Shown here piece by piece: positions 57,322 through 64,000 of a DNA stretch of 64,000 bases (position 1 is the stretch's first letter; every line of letters begins with the position of its first letter). Made by a program: the position numbers and the translations under genes. Below the pieces are notes generated by a model that worked only from the letters and a program-made list of their open reading frames with translations, was not told where the DNA came from and searched no databases. The stretch is from an uncultured Prevotella sp. (GTDB taxonomy: Bacteria > Bacteroidota > Bacteroidia > Bacteroidales > Bacteroidaceae): positions 40,713 through 104,712 of the forward strand of contig NZ_CAMJFM010000006.1 of NCBI RefSeq assembly GCF_946404925.1. Reading direction: 5' to 3'.

Positions 57322-59962
57322 ATAGCTTGTCATATTCCAGCGATGCCCAGATGAATGGGCCCACGCCTTTGGCATCGTTGTCTCGTATGGGTTCGCTCAG
57401 ATAGTAGTCAAACGATCCGTCGCGCTTTCTGTTCTCATTAACCGTACCCTTTGGGTTCACTTTTTTCAAAGCTTTTTCTACCTCGGGTGTTGCGGCAGGA
57501 CCAAGTCCGGCCACCGAGCAACATTGTGTCAGTGATAAGGTCTTATCCGCGTTCACACGGATAAAGTTGTCGATAATTCCCTGATAGGCCTTAATGCCTG
57601 CATCGCGGTATTTTGTGCCCAGATAACCCTTATTCCACGCCTTCAGCAGCACGTAGGCAAACATCGATGAACAAGTGCTCTCTAAATAATTATCTCCCAC
57701 CGAACTCTTGTGGTAGGGTGCATCCATCACCTGATACCACAGTCCCGTCTTCTTGTCCTGCCATTTAATCACGGCGTCAAGATCTTTCTGCAGTAAATCT
57801 ATCACCTCCTGGCGGCGGGTATAGTTCTCGGGCAGGGCATCCAGCACCTCTATCAGCGCCATCGAGAACCATCCTTGGGCGCGACCCCAGCAGTGCTGCG
57901 ATAGTCCCGTTTCCTTGTTGGCCCAAAAGGCCTTGCGCGTCTCGTCGTAGGCGTGGCGGTTCAGACCGGTCTTAGGGTCCAGCGTGCGCTCGTAGGTCAC
58001 CTTCAGCTGGTTCACCGCATCGTCGTAAAGTTTAAAGGTGAGAGATTTGTTCTTTGGCTCCATAATGGGGGCCGTCAGGCAGCGGAAGGGCAATCCCATA
58101 AAGATACCATCCAACCACACTTGGTAGGCGTAGATGGCCTTGTGCCAGTACACCTTGTCGGCCTTGGTTCGGGGCTGGTTCTGCAGCTGCTTCATCATGG
58201 TCTGCATGGCTTTCAGGTTCTTGGCCTCGGGCCACTGCTGGTACATGCGGGTTACGAAGTGTCCCGTGCGAATGTTGTCCAGATTATAGTCCAGCAGGTT
58301 GTAGTTGCGTATCTCGCCTTTCTGGTTTATCATCGTGTCGGTATACTCCTGACAGTATTGGCGAATCTGCTCGCCACCATATTTTAGATAGGTGTCAAGC
58401 ATCGCCTCCAGTTCTATGCCCATCACGTAGCTCCACTTGGGTGCGGTCGAAAAGTCCAGCAGATAGCTCTTGGGGTTGCGCTGCATCTCCGAGTAGGTCA
58501 TCCACTCAGCATAGCTCTTGTAGGGTTTTGGCTCCAGCACCAAGTGTCCGTTTATCATCAGGTTGTCGTAGGTGATGTCCTCGGCCTTACCTATTTGATA
58601 CACGGGTTTGCTTTTCACACCGTCGAACTTACAGTTCTTCACGGTGATGTGGTTCACGGTGTACGATAGCGAGTCCTGCTCGTAGCCCACAATCATCACG
58701 CCGTATTTAGACTGCTGACTGGTTACGTTCTCCATATACACGTTGCGTACCGTTGGGTAGTAGCCGCGGCAGCATATCTCCTTGGGCTCGTAGTCGGTGT
58801 TGATTTTCAGTATGGCCTCCTTACATACGCCCACGGTTATGTTCCTCATGTTGATGTTCTCAATCACGCCGCCTCGGCAGCTATTGGTCTTAATGCGCAA
58901 CACGCGCTCCAACTCGGGAGCGTCCATCACGCAGTCGTGCGCATACACGTTCTGGCATCCGCCCGATATCTCCGAGCCAACCACCACGCCGCCGTGTCCG
59001 TTCTTCATCTCGCATCGGCGAATGATGATGTTCTTCGATGGCATGTTACGCTCTCGTCCGTCGCGGTTGCGTCCGCTCTTGATGGCGATGCAGTCGTCGC
59101 CCGTATCGAAGAAACAGTCCTCTATCAGCACGCGGTCGCAGCACTCGGGGTCGCAGCCGTCGCCGTTAGGACCATCGTTTATCATTTTTACGCGACGCAC
59201 GGTGATGTCGGTAGAGTGGAGTGGGTGTATCACCCAGAATGGCGAGCGCAGCAGGGTTACGTCTTGCAGCAGTATGCCCTCGCATTTGTTGAAGCTCACC
59301 AGCTGTGGGCGCAGGCGGTCTTCGGCCTTGAAGATGCGTTCGGGACTTCGCTGTCCTTTTTCGTCATACATAGGTATGCCGTCCTCGCCCGCCTGTAGCA
59401 GTCGTGGACGCCCCATGTCGCGCTGACTTGTTGTGCCCTCTTTCCATCCAAATCGCTTGTTGCCGTTCCAGGGCCACCATGCCTCGTTGCTTCCGCCGCC
59501 GTCTATGGTTCCCTTACCGGTGATGGCTATGTCCTTGGCCTTAAAGGCGTACACGCATGGCGATAGGTTGAAGCATTCCAGACCCTCCCACGAAGTCTCT
59601 ACGATGGGGTATAGCTCGGGCTGGAACACAAACTCCAGCACGGCGCCCTCCTGCACCTCCAGGTTTACGCCACTCTTCAGCTCAATGGCACCCGTCAAGA
59701 ATTTCTGTCCTGCGGGTATCACTACGCGGCCGCCGCCCTTTTTCGAGCAGAGGTCTATCGCCTTCTGTATGGCCTTCTGGTTTTTGGCTGCCGTGTTGTC
59801 GGTCTTGGCGCCATACTTGGTTATCAGGTAAGCCTTATCGGCAAACTTAGGTTCTCGTATGCTCTGTTCTATCTGGCGGTATTGTGCCTCGTTCCACTGC
59901 TGGGCAGCTGCCATCAGTGGCATCAGCATGCAGAGCATCATCGTCGTTAAAATCTTCTTCAT
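57320..59962 (-). CDS. GH28 polygalacturonase fused to GH105 unsaturated glucuronyl hydrolase
   Basis: 880 aa from ATG 59960-59962 (MKKILTTMMLCMLMPLMAAA, signal peptide ending AAAQQ); the frame start at 59992 lies inside the -7 box (59990-59997). Residues about 45-480: GH28 right-handed helix with NGDGCDPECCD, DTGDDCIAIKSG (catalytic Asp pair near 286), NGHGGVVVGSEISGG and LRIKTNSCRGG. Residues about 515-880: GH105/GH88-like (WSYVMGIELEAMLDTYLKYG, QHCWGRAQGWFSMALIEVLD). Together they would cut homogalacturonan or rhamnogalacturonan and remove the unsaturated end sugar. No SusC/SusD genes are near. Secreted, probably periplasmic. Confidence 0.93.
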   Translation of the reverse strand: MKKILTTMMLCMLMPLMAAAQQWNEAQYRQIEQSIREPKFADKAYLITKYGAKTDNTAAKNQKAIQKAIDLCSKKGGGRVVIPAGQKFLTGAIELKSGVNLEVQEGAVLEFVFQPELYPIVETSWEGLECFNLSPCVYAFKAKDIAITGKGTIDGGGSNEAWWPWNGNKRFGWKEGTTSQRDMGRPRLLQAGEDGIPMYDEKGQRSPERIFKAEDRLRPQLVSFNKCEGILLQDVTLLRSPFWVIHPLHSTDITVRRVKMINDGPNGDGCDPECCDRVLIEDCFFDTGDDCIAIKSGRNRDGRERNMPSKNIIIRRCEMKNGHGGVVVGSEISGGCQNVYAHDCVMDAPELERVLRIKTNSCRGGVIENINMRNITVGVCKEAILKINTDYEPKEICCRGYYPTVRNVYMENVTSQQSKYGVMIVGYEQDSLSYTVNHITVKNCKFDGVKSKPVYQIGKAEDITYDNLMINGHLVLEPKPYKSYAEWMTYSEMQRNPKSYLLDFSTAPKWSYVMGIELEAMLDTYLKYGGEQIRQYCQEYTDTMINQKGEIRNYNLLDYNLDNIRTGHFVTRMYQQWPEAKNLKAMQTMMKQLQNQPRTKADKVYWHKAIYAYQVWLDGIFMGLPFRCLTAPIMEPKNKSLTFKLYDDAVNQLKVTYERTLDPKTGLNRHAYDETRKAFWANKETGLSQHCWGRAQGWFSMALIEVLDALPENYTRRQEVIDLLQKDLDAVIKWQDKKTGLWYQVMDAPYHKSSVGDNYLESTCSSMFAYVLLKAWNKGYLGTKYRDAGIKAYQGIIDNFIRVNADKTLSLTQCCSVAGLGPAATPEVEKALKKVNPKGTVNENRKRDGSFDYYLSEPIRDNDAKGVGPFIWASLEYDKL

Positions 59963-59989
59963 TGTTAGTATTTGTTTTCGATTTTGCTG

Positions 59990-59997
59990 CAAAAATA
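59990..59997 (-). promoter_or_regulatory. -7 box of the pectinase fusion gene
   Basis: TATTTTTGC on the minus strand, 27 nt before the start at 59962. Confidence 0.6.
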
Positions 59998-60087
59998 CGA
60001 ATTAATTACGAAACAATGCCCCAAGTCTTTACGAAATTATCACGTAAACGTTTAACTTATCCGTTGCCGCGTGCTACTATACCTTAT

Positions 60088-60570
60088 TTATTTTATGCGC
60101 TTCAGTATATACTTTACGCCTTGGCTCAGGTAGATCAGTGTCTTGCCGTCTTCGCTCAGTTCAAAACTCATGGGCTTCTTCTCCTTCACGCTGATAATGG
60201 TCAGTTTTCTGCCGTTGGCCGTGTAGCTGGTCTTGCCGGCCGATTGTCCTTGTTTCAGTTGCATCTTGGCCATTTTGCGATACAGCCATGGGGCGCCGTT
60301 TTCTTTTGCCTTCTTATCGTCGAAGGTGATGATGGTGCTCATGTCTACGGTTTTGTCGTCGATGAACTTCACTGTCATCTTCGCTGTGATGGCGGCCATA
60401 ACGGCTTCCGCTCCTTTCATTTTCTCCTTTTTCGCCTCCTTCTCAATCTCTTTCATGTCTTGGGCAAAGAGGTTTGCATTGTAGTACACACTTCCTGGTT
60501 GTGGGCTCTGCGCCCCGATTTTTACTGCAGCTATCAGCACAGTGGTTAAGATCAATAATAGTTTCTTCAT
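60088..60570 (-). CDS. secreted hypothetical protein, 160 aa
   Basis: From ATG 60568-60570 (MKKLLLILTTVLIAAVKIGA, signal peptide); the frame's upstream start at 60606 lies inside the -7 box TAACTTTG (60604-60611, minus strand). The mature part is a beta-rich lipocalin-like pattern (MTVKFIDDKTVDMSTIITFD, TSYTANGRKLTIISVKEKKP, LSEDGKTLIYLSQGVKYILK). Family not recognised with certainty. It precedes the pectinase fusion in the same direction but has a 95-nt gap before that gene's own promoter. Confidence 0.75.
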   Translation of the reverse strand: MKKLLLILTTVLIAAVKIGAQSPQPGSVYYNANLFAQDMKEIEKEAKKEKMKGAEAVMAAITAKMTVKFIDDKTVDMSTIITFDDKKAKENGAPWLYRKMAKMQLKQGQSAGKTSYTANGRKLTIISVKEKKPMSFELSEDGKTLIYLSQGVKYILKRIK

Positions 60571-60611
60571 AACACAATCTTTTGTTTTTAAAGTAATCGC
60601 CGGCAAAGTTA

Positions 60612-61022
60612 TGTCATTCCTCCCTCCCCACCAAATCCTATAAGTTTTTTTGGCGAATTTTCAAAAAAAAGTGTTATCTACCTCACCAAATACTTTATTG
60701 ATATTGTTTTTGTTTGTTTCAACACATTTGTAATGGTTGTTGAGATTATCTCCATGAGTTGTTCAGATAATGCTTTACTACTATTACAACTAGTTTGTAA
60801 TAGCGTTACAACGTAATTGTAATGTCATTACAAGCAGTTTGTAATGGTGTTACAGCGCCTTTGTAATAATACGCACTTAGGAAAAGGCGTATGCCTCAAA
60901 ACGGGCTTTGTTGCCATAAATCATTTTGTTGTTATCATAACCAACTATCTGATAATCAGAAAGTAACGGATACGATAACAACAAAACAATAAAATCAGCC
61001 TAAATATTCTTTATGCTAACGC
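60612..61022. other. non-coding region with operator-like arrays
   Basis: No ORF supported. It holds the TTACAA/TTGTAAT array (next entry), a 13-bp inverted repeat TTTTGTTGTTATC (60927-60939) / GATAACAACAAAA (60976-60988) with a 36-nt loop, and AT-rich sequence up to the trpA stop. The IR may end the trp transcript, though it has no U-run. Confidence 0.6.
60784..60867. repeat. 22-bp phased array of TTACAA/TTGTAAT half-sites
   Basis: TTACA(A) starts at 60784, 60806, 60828 and 60850; TTGTAAT starts at 60795, 60817, 60839 and 60861. Inverted half-sites therefore alternate every 11 bp with an exact 22-bp period over 84 bp. One further TTGTAAT stands at 60728. It lies 170-260 bp upstream of the promoter of the secreted 160-aa protein. 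Confidence 0.85.
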
Positions 61023-61799
61023 TTAACTCTTCAATGCGTAGAAGAGCTTGTCGAGGGCCTCGTCAGCGTTCTTGCTTTCGTTGAGCAGGGTGACGAACTT
61101 TGAGCCGATGATGGCGCCGGCGGCATTGCTCTGGGCTGCCTCGAGGGTCTGCTTGTTGCTGATGCCGAAGCCAATCATGCGGGGATTGCGCAGCTGCATG
61201 GCGTTGATGCGGCGGAAGTACTCTTGCTTGGCATCGTCGAACGATTTCTGAGCGCCAGTGATGGCGGCCGAAGAAACCATGTAGACAAAGCCATCGGTGT
61301 TATCATCGATAAAGCGGATGCGCTCTTCGCTGGTCTCGGGTGTGATGAGCATGATGACACGTAGATCGTACTTGTCGGCAATGGGCTTAACCACCTCCTG
61401 ATAGTCCTTGAAAGGCAGGTCGGGGATAATCATACCGCTGACACCGCTCTCAACGCAGCTCTTGCAGAACTCCTCGATGCCGTAGTGCAGAATCGGATTG
61501 AGGTATCCCATCAGAACAAGGGGTATCTCTACCTGATCTTTGATAGCACCCAGTTGGGCAAAGAGGGTTTTGAGGTTCATACCGTTTTTGAGCGCTGTGG
61601 TGGCGGCACTCTGTATGACTGGGCCGTCGGCCAGGGGATCGCTGAAGGGAATACCAACTTCGATCATGGCGATGCCGCGGCGCTGCATGGTGAGGATGAC
61701 GTCGGCAGTGCCTTCGAGTGTAGGACAGCCTGCGCAGAAGTAGAGCGAAAGGAGCTTACGGTCCTTACTATTTGCGAAAAGGGCGTTAATTTTGTTCAT
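61023..61799 (-). CDS. trpA: tryptophan synthase alpha subunit
   Basis: Cleaves indole-3-glycerol phosphate to indole. 258 aa TIM barrel. [15 protein letters not shown], the catalytic [19 protein letters not shown] (Glu and Asp) near residues 45-63, [11 protein letters not shown] and [12 protein letters not shown] are all intact. Last gene of the visible trp operon; trpB is not in the window. trpF ends 33 nt upstream. Confidence 0.97.
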   Translation of the reverse strand: MNKINALFANSKDRKLLSLYFCAGCPTLEGTADVILTMQRRGIAMIEVGIPFSDPLADGPVIQSAATTALKNGMNLKTLFAQLGAIKDQVEIPLVLMGYLNPILHYGIEEFCKSCVESGVSGMIIPDLPFKDYQEVVKPIADKYDLRVIMLITPETSEERIRFIDDNTDGFVYMVSSAAITGAQKSFDDAKQEYFRRINAMQLRNPRMIGFGISNKQTLEAAQSNAAGAIIGSKFVTLLNESKNADEALDKLFYALKS

Positions 61800-61832
61800 G
61801 ATTATATTTAACTATTTTATAATTTCACTATT

Positions 61833-62495
61833 TTACAATTTTAAAGATGAGAGAAAGTTTCGGATCTTATTGACGTCTTTGAGGGCTGGGCTGAGCTCGA
61901 ACTTTGAGTTGAGGTCGATGCCGATGCACTTTTTAGAGGTGAGAGGTGAGAGGTGAGAGGTGAGAAACGACTTCACGCGTTCTGCATCATCGGGTCCGAT
62001 GCCGCCGCTGAGGAGGAATGGGGTCTCTTCACGGTAGCTATCGAGTACGCTCCAGTCGAACTTTTCGCCGTTGCCGCCAACCATCTTGCCCTTAGTGTCG
62101 AAGAGAAAGTAATCTACGTAGCCTTCGTAACGCTTGGTGGCTTCGAGGTCGTCGGTAGTAGCAATATTGAGCGCCTTGATAATTGAGATTTTAGAATTTA
62201 GAAGTGAGAGATGGGGGCGCAGCTGGGTGATGTAGCTGGGTGACTCCTGACCGTGCAGCTGGATGAGGTCGAGCTGGTATTGCTCGGCGATAGTCATCAC
62301 GTCGCCGATGCTGGCATCGACAAACACACCCACGCGCTTACATTTCTTAGGCAGGTACTTGGGCACCTCGCTTACGTATCGACTGGACTTTGGCCAGAAG
62401 ATAAAGCCCATGTAGTCTATGCCGAGGGCCTCGACCTCGCGGATGTTATCCGCATCGCGCATACCGCAAACCTTGATTATCATGTTTTTATTCAT
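61833..62495 (-). CDS. trpF: phosphoribosylanthranilate isomerase
   Basis: 220 aa TIM barrel. IIKVCGMRDADNIREVEALG near the start (catalytic Cys), LDLIQLHGQE and LLSGGIGPDDAERV with GIDLNSKFE near the C-terminus. Two insertions coded by simple repeats: SFLTSHLSPLTSKK (repeat 61936-61966), where the family normally goes straight from the KSF helix to the GIDLNSKFE strand, and HLSLLNSKIS near residue 95 (62185-62212). Start could be 62495 or 62483 (MIIKVCGMR). A strong hairpin (62521-62540) stands between trpC and trpF. Confidence 0.94.
   Translation of the reverse strand: MNKNMIIKVCGMRDADNIREVEALGIDYMGFIFWPKSSRYVSEVPKYLPKKCKRVGVFVDASIGDVMTIAEQYQLDLIQLHGQESPSYITQLRPHLSLLNSKISIIKALNIATTDDLEATKRYEGYVDYFLFDTKGKMVGGNGEKFDWSVLDSYREETPFLLSGGIGPDDAERVKSFLTSHLSPLTSKKCIGIDLNSKFELSPALKDVNKIRNFLSSLKL
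61936..61966. repeat. GAGGTGA heptamer repeat inside trpF
   Basis: Four copies of AGAGGTG in frame; minus-strand translation LTSHLSPLTS. Confidence 0.9.
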
Positions 62496-62520
62496 TGTCG
62501 CTTGTTCAGACCCCTTTGTT

Positions 62521-62540
62521 TTCCCCCTACTCAGGGGGAA
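62521..62540 (-). other. hairpin in the trpC-trpF gap
   Basis: TTCCCCCT (62521-62528), loop of 4, AGGGGGAA (62533-62540). No U-run follows on the minus strand, so it is more likely an mRNA processing or stabilising structure than a terminator. Confidence 0.6.
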
Positions 62541-62549
62541 GAATTATTA

Positions 62550-63344
62550 CTATTTTATCTTTGCGATGAACTCGGCAAGGGCCTTGCCGGGGTTATCGGT
62601 TTTCATGAAAGTTTCGCCGATGAGGAAGCCACGGAAACCGGCGGCGCGGAGGGCTTGCACGGTATCGGGGTTGCTGATGCCACTCTCGCTGACCTTTACT
62701 GCATCGTGGGGGAGCAGCTCTGCCAGACGAAACGAGTTTTGGACATCGGTGACAAACGAGCCGAGGTTGCGGTTGTTGATGCCGCACATGTCGGGCTCGA
62801 GGGCGGCGTAGTCGAGCTCGCTCTCGGCGTGCATCTCGAGCAGCACCTCCATACCCAACTCGTGGGCTGTACGCAACAGCTGACGGCACTCGGCCAGCGT
62901 GAGGTCTGCGGCTATCAATAGCACGGCGCTGGCACCACACAGACGGGCCTGGAACAACTGGTACTCGTCGATGACGAAGTTCTTGTAGAGTACGGGGATC
63001 TTTACGCCAGAGTGTCGGGCGGTGCGGATAAACTCGTCGCTGCCGCCAAAGTACTTCTCGTCTGCCAGTATGCTGAGTGCCGAGGCTCCGTTCTGCTGGT
63101 AGCTCAGGGGGATGACGTCGGCACGCCCCTCTTCCTTGATCCATCCCTTGGAGGGCGAGCGGCGCTTGAACTCGGCGATGATGCCCGAGGGGGAGTCGGT
63201 GAGTGCCTTCGACATGGAGGCCACGCCGAAGTCGAGTATAGCCTCTACGCGGCGGTGTATCTCGCGCTCGCTCAGCTCTTGCTTAAAGCGCTCTACCTCC
63301 AGTCGCTTATTCGCAACGATTTCCTGTAAAATATCCTTTGTCAT
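62550..63344 (-). CDS. trpC: indole-3-glycerol phosphate synthase
   Basis: 264 aa from ATG 63342-63344 (MTKDILQEIVANKRLEVERF); a GTG at 63360-63362 lies in the arm of a type B repeat and is not used. Motifs: GIIAEFKRRSPSKGWI (catalytic Glu/Lys), ALSILADEKYFGGSDEF, PVLYKNFVIDEYQ, GINNRNLGSF and VSESGI. Single-function enzyme, with trpF separate. Spaced from trpD by the 96-bp repeat. Confidence 0.97.
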   Translation of the reverse strand: MTKDILQEIVANKRLEVERFKQELSEREIHRRVEAILDFGVASMSKALTDSPSGIIAEFKRRSPSKGWIKEEGRADVIPLSYQQNGASALSILADEKYFGGSDEFIRTARHSGVKIPVLYKNFVIDEYQLFQARLCGASAVLLIAADLTLAECRQLLRTAHELGMEVLLEMHAESELDYAALEPDMCGINNRNLGSFVTDVQNSFRLAELLPHDAVKVSESGISNPDTVQALRAAGFRGFLIGETFMKTDNPGKALAEFIAKIK

Positions 63345-63357
63345 AATTCTTCTTTTT

Positions 63358-63453
63358 GGCACGGATTAATGCGGCTCTTTTTAAAGAGACGCTGCTTTTT
63401 TAGCAGTAAAATCCGTGTCTTTTAATATATTAAATGCCGTGTTAATCCGTGCC
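63358..63453. repeat. type B palindromic repeat inside the trp operon
   Basis: Left arm GGCACGGATTAATGCGGC, right arm GCCGTGTTAATCCGTGCC, with internal CTTTTTAAAGAG and an ATATATTAA block. It fills the trpD-trpC gap and could weaken or separate downstream expression. Confidence 0.85.
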
Positions 63454-63458
63454 TGAAA

Positions 63459-64000
63459 TTAGCTATTTAACTCTACGAATTTCTTGAAGGTGCGAAGGGC
63501 GGCGCCTGAGTCGATGGACTCGCGGGCGATGGCGATGCATTCCTCGATTGTCTTCTGTCCCTTCTCAAGTACCTGAATACCGAAGGCGGCGTTGGCCAAC
63601 ACGATATTCTTCTGGGCGGGTAGGGCGCGATTCTCGAGTACACTGTCGAAGATGGCTGCTGCCTCCTCCTCGGTAGCACCACCCACCAGCTCCTCGGGCT
63701 TGGCAATCTCAAAGCCAAGGTCGGCAGGCTTGAAGATGCGCTCGTACTGCTTTGTGGTAACCTTGAAATCACCGGTGAGCGAAATCTCGTCGTAGCCATC
63801 GATAGAGTTCACGATACCATAGTCGATGCCAATCTTCTGGTAAACCTGATTGTAAAGGCGCATCTGGTCGAGATTGGCCACACCCAGCAACTGGCACTGA
63901 GGCTGACTGGGATTAACCAATGGGCCGAGCAGATTGAAGATGGTGGGGAACTGCAGCGCCTTGCGGATGGGGCCAACAAACTTCATGGCCTTGGCAAAGA
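63459..64000 (-). CDS. trpD: anthranilate phosphoribosyltransferase, 5' part outside window
   Basis: The frame is open to the right edge; the visible 180 residues are the C-terminal half of TrpD ([20 protein letters not shown], then [34 protein letters not shown]). The segment beginning MKFVGP is internal, not a start. It transfers phosphoribose to anthranilate. Order on the minus strand trpD-trpC-trpF-trpA; trpE, trpG and trpB should lie outside the window. Confidence 0.96.
   Translation of the reverse strand, partial: FAKAMKFVGPIRKALQFPTIFNLLGPLVNPSQPQCQLLGVANLDQMRLYNQVYQKIGIDYGIVNSIDGYDEISLTGDFKVTTKQYERIFKPADLGFEIAKPEELVGGATEEEAAAIFDSVLENRALPAQKNIVLANAAFGIQVLEKGQKTIEECIAIARESIDSGAALRTFKKFVELNS

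Noticed and set aside
60784..60867. CRISPR array
   Set aside because: The 22-bp units have no spacer of variable sequence, are internally inverted, and no cas gene is near.

Overview
This window comes from a Bacteroidales chromosome, most likely Prevotellaceae (Prevotella or Segatella type). The evidence is the promoter grammar (TTTG about 20 nt before TAnnTTTG, ahead of most operons), the long NusB, the Bacteroidota-only families (DUF4924, DUF5606, GldH, RicT, LptD-like barrel, smalltalk microprotein, BT4734-type VirE protein) and the gene order mreBCD-mrdA-rodA. No rRNA, transposase, integrase or CRISPR array was seen. One tRNA is present, tRNA-Arg(CCG).

Layout. 0-6.8 kb: 5' part of zapA with a coiled-coil partner, an unknown conserved protein, rfbA, a sugar kinase/nucleotidyltransferase fusion, an ECF sigma factor, rpe, a 45-aa microprotein and fmt. 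6.8-14.7 kb: ClC channel, Sua5/YrdC-type tRNA t6A enzyme, prfC, a GxxExxY nuclease-like gene set exactly between repeat arms, rfbD, DUF4924, a LysE exporter and a ROK glucokinase. 14.9-21.6 kb: an accessory cassette (DUF5675, VirE-N/DUF3987, four small unknowns, a membrane protein, HU-like protein, smalltalk). 21.7-29.6 kb: APH-RapZ fusion, DUF5606, coaE, ybbR, yajC and nusB; then rplY, pth, S4 protein and Ca/Na antiporter. 29.6-30.8 kb: a preQ1-I riboswitch controlling a queuosine-precursor transporter and queF. 30.8-31.4 kb: a non-coding block of long inverted repeats. 31.4-41.5 kb: OadA-like carboxyltransferase, HD hydrolase, lptD, CPA2 antiporter, pepT, a small OMP and a SmpA/BamE-like lipoprotein. 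41.5-42.2 kb: a second non-coding block with a 36-bp perfect palindrome. 42.2-46.8 kb: Zn/Cd P-type ATPase, tRNA-Arg, asnA, a lipoprotein and a stand-alone IMP cyclohydrolase domain. 46.8-52.5 kb: the rod-shape operon mreB-mreC-mreD-mrdA-rodA. 52.5-57.3 kb: gldH, ricT, holB, metF and a BASS-like transporter. 57.3-60.6 kb: a GH28-GH105 pectinase fusion and a secreted unknown. 61.0-64.0 kb: trpA-trpF-trpC-trpD, read right to left and cut by the window edge.

The strongest leads for new biology are non-coding or repeat-linked. (1) Two palindromic repeat families (arms GGCACGAATT and GGCACGGATT) occur about ten times, nested and interleaved; one copy encloses a PD-(D/E)XK-like GxxExxY ORF with no spare bases at the start codon. 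(2) TCTCACC/GGTGAGA minisatellites sit in frame inside at least four proteins. (3) There are two unrelated arrays with an exact 22-bp period: TTACAA/TTGTAAT at 60.8 kb, and a TTAAT-based array in the HU mRNA leader. (4) There are two large inverted-repeat blocks. (5) Several genes start 4-9 nt after the -7 box, which implies leaderless mRNAs.
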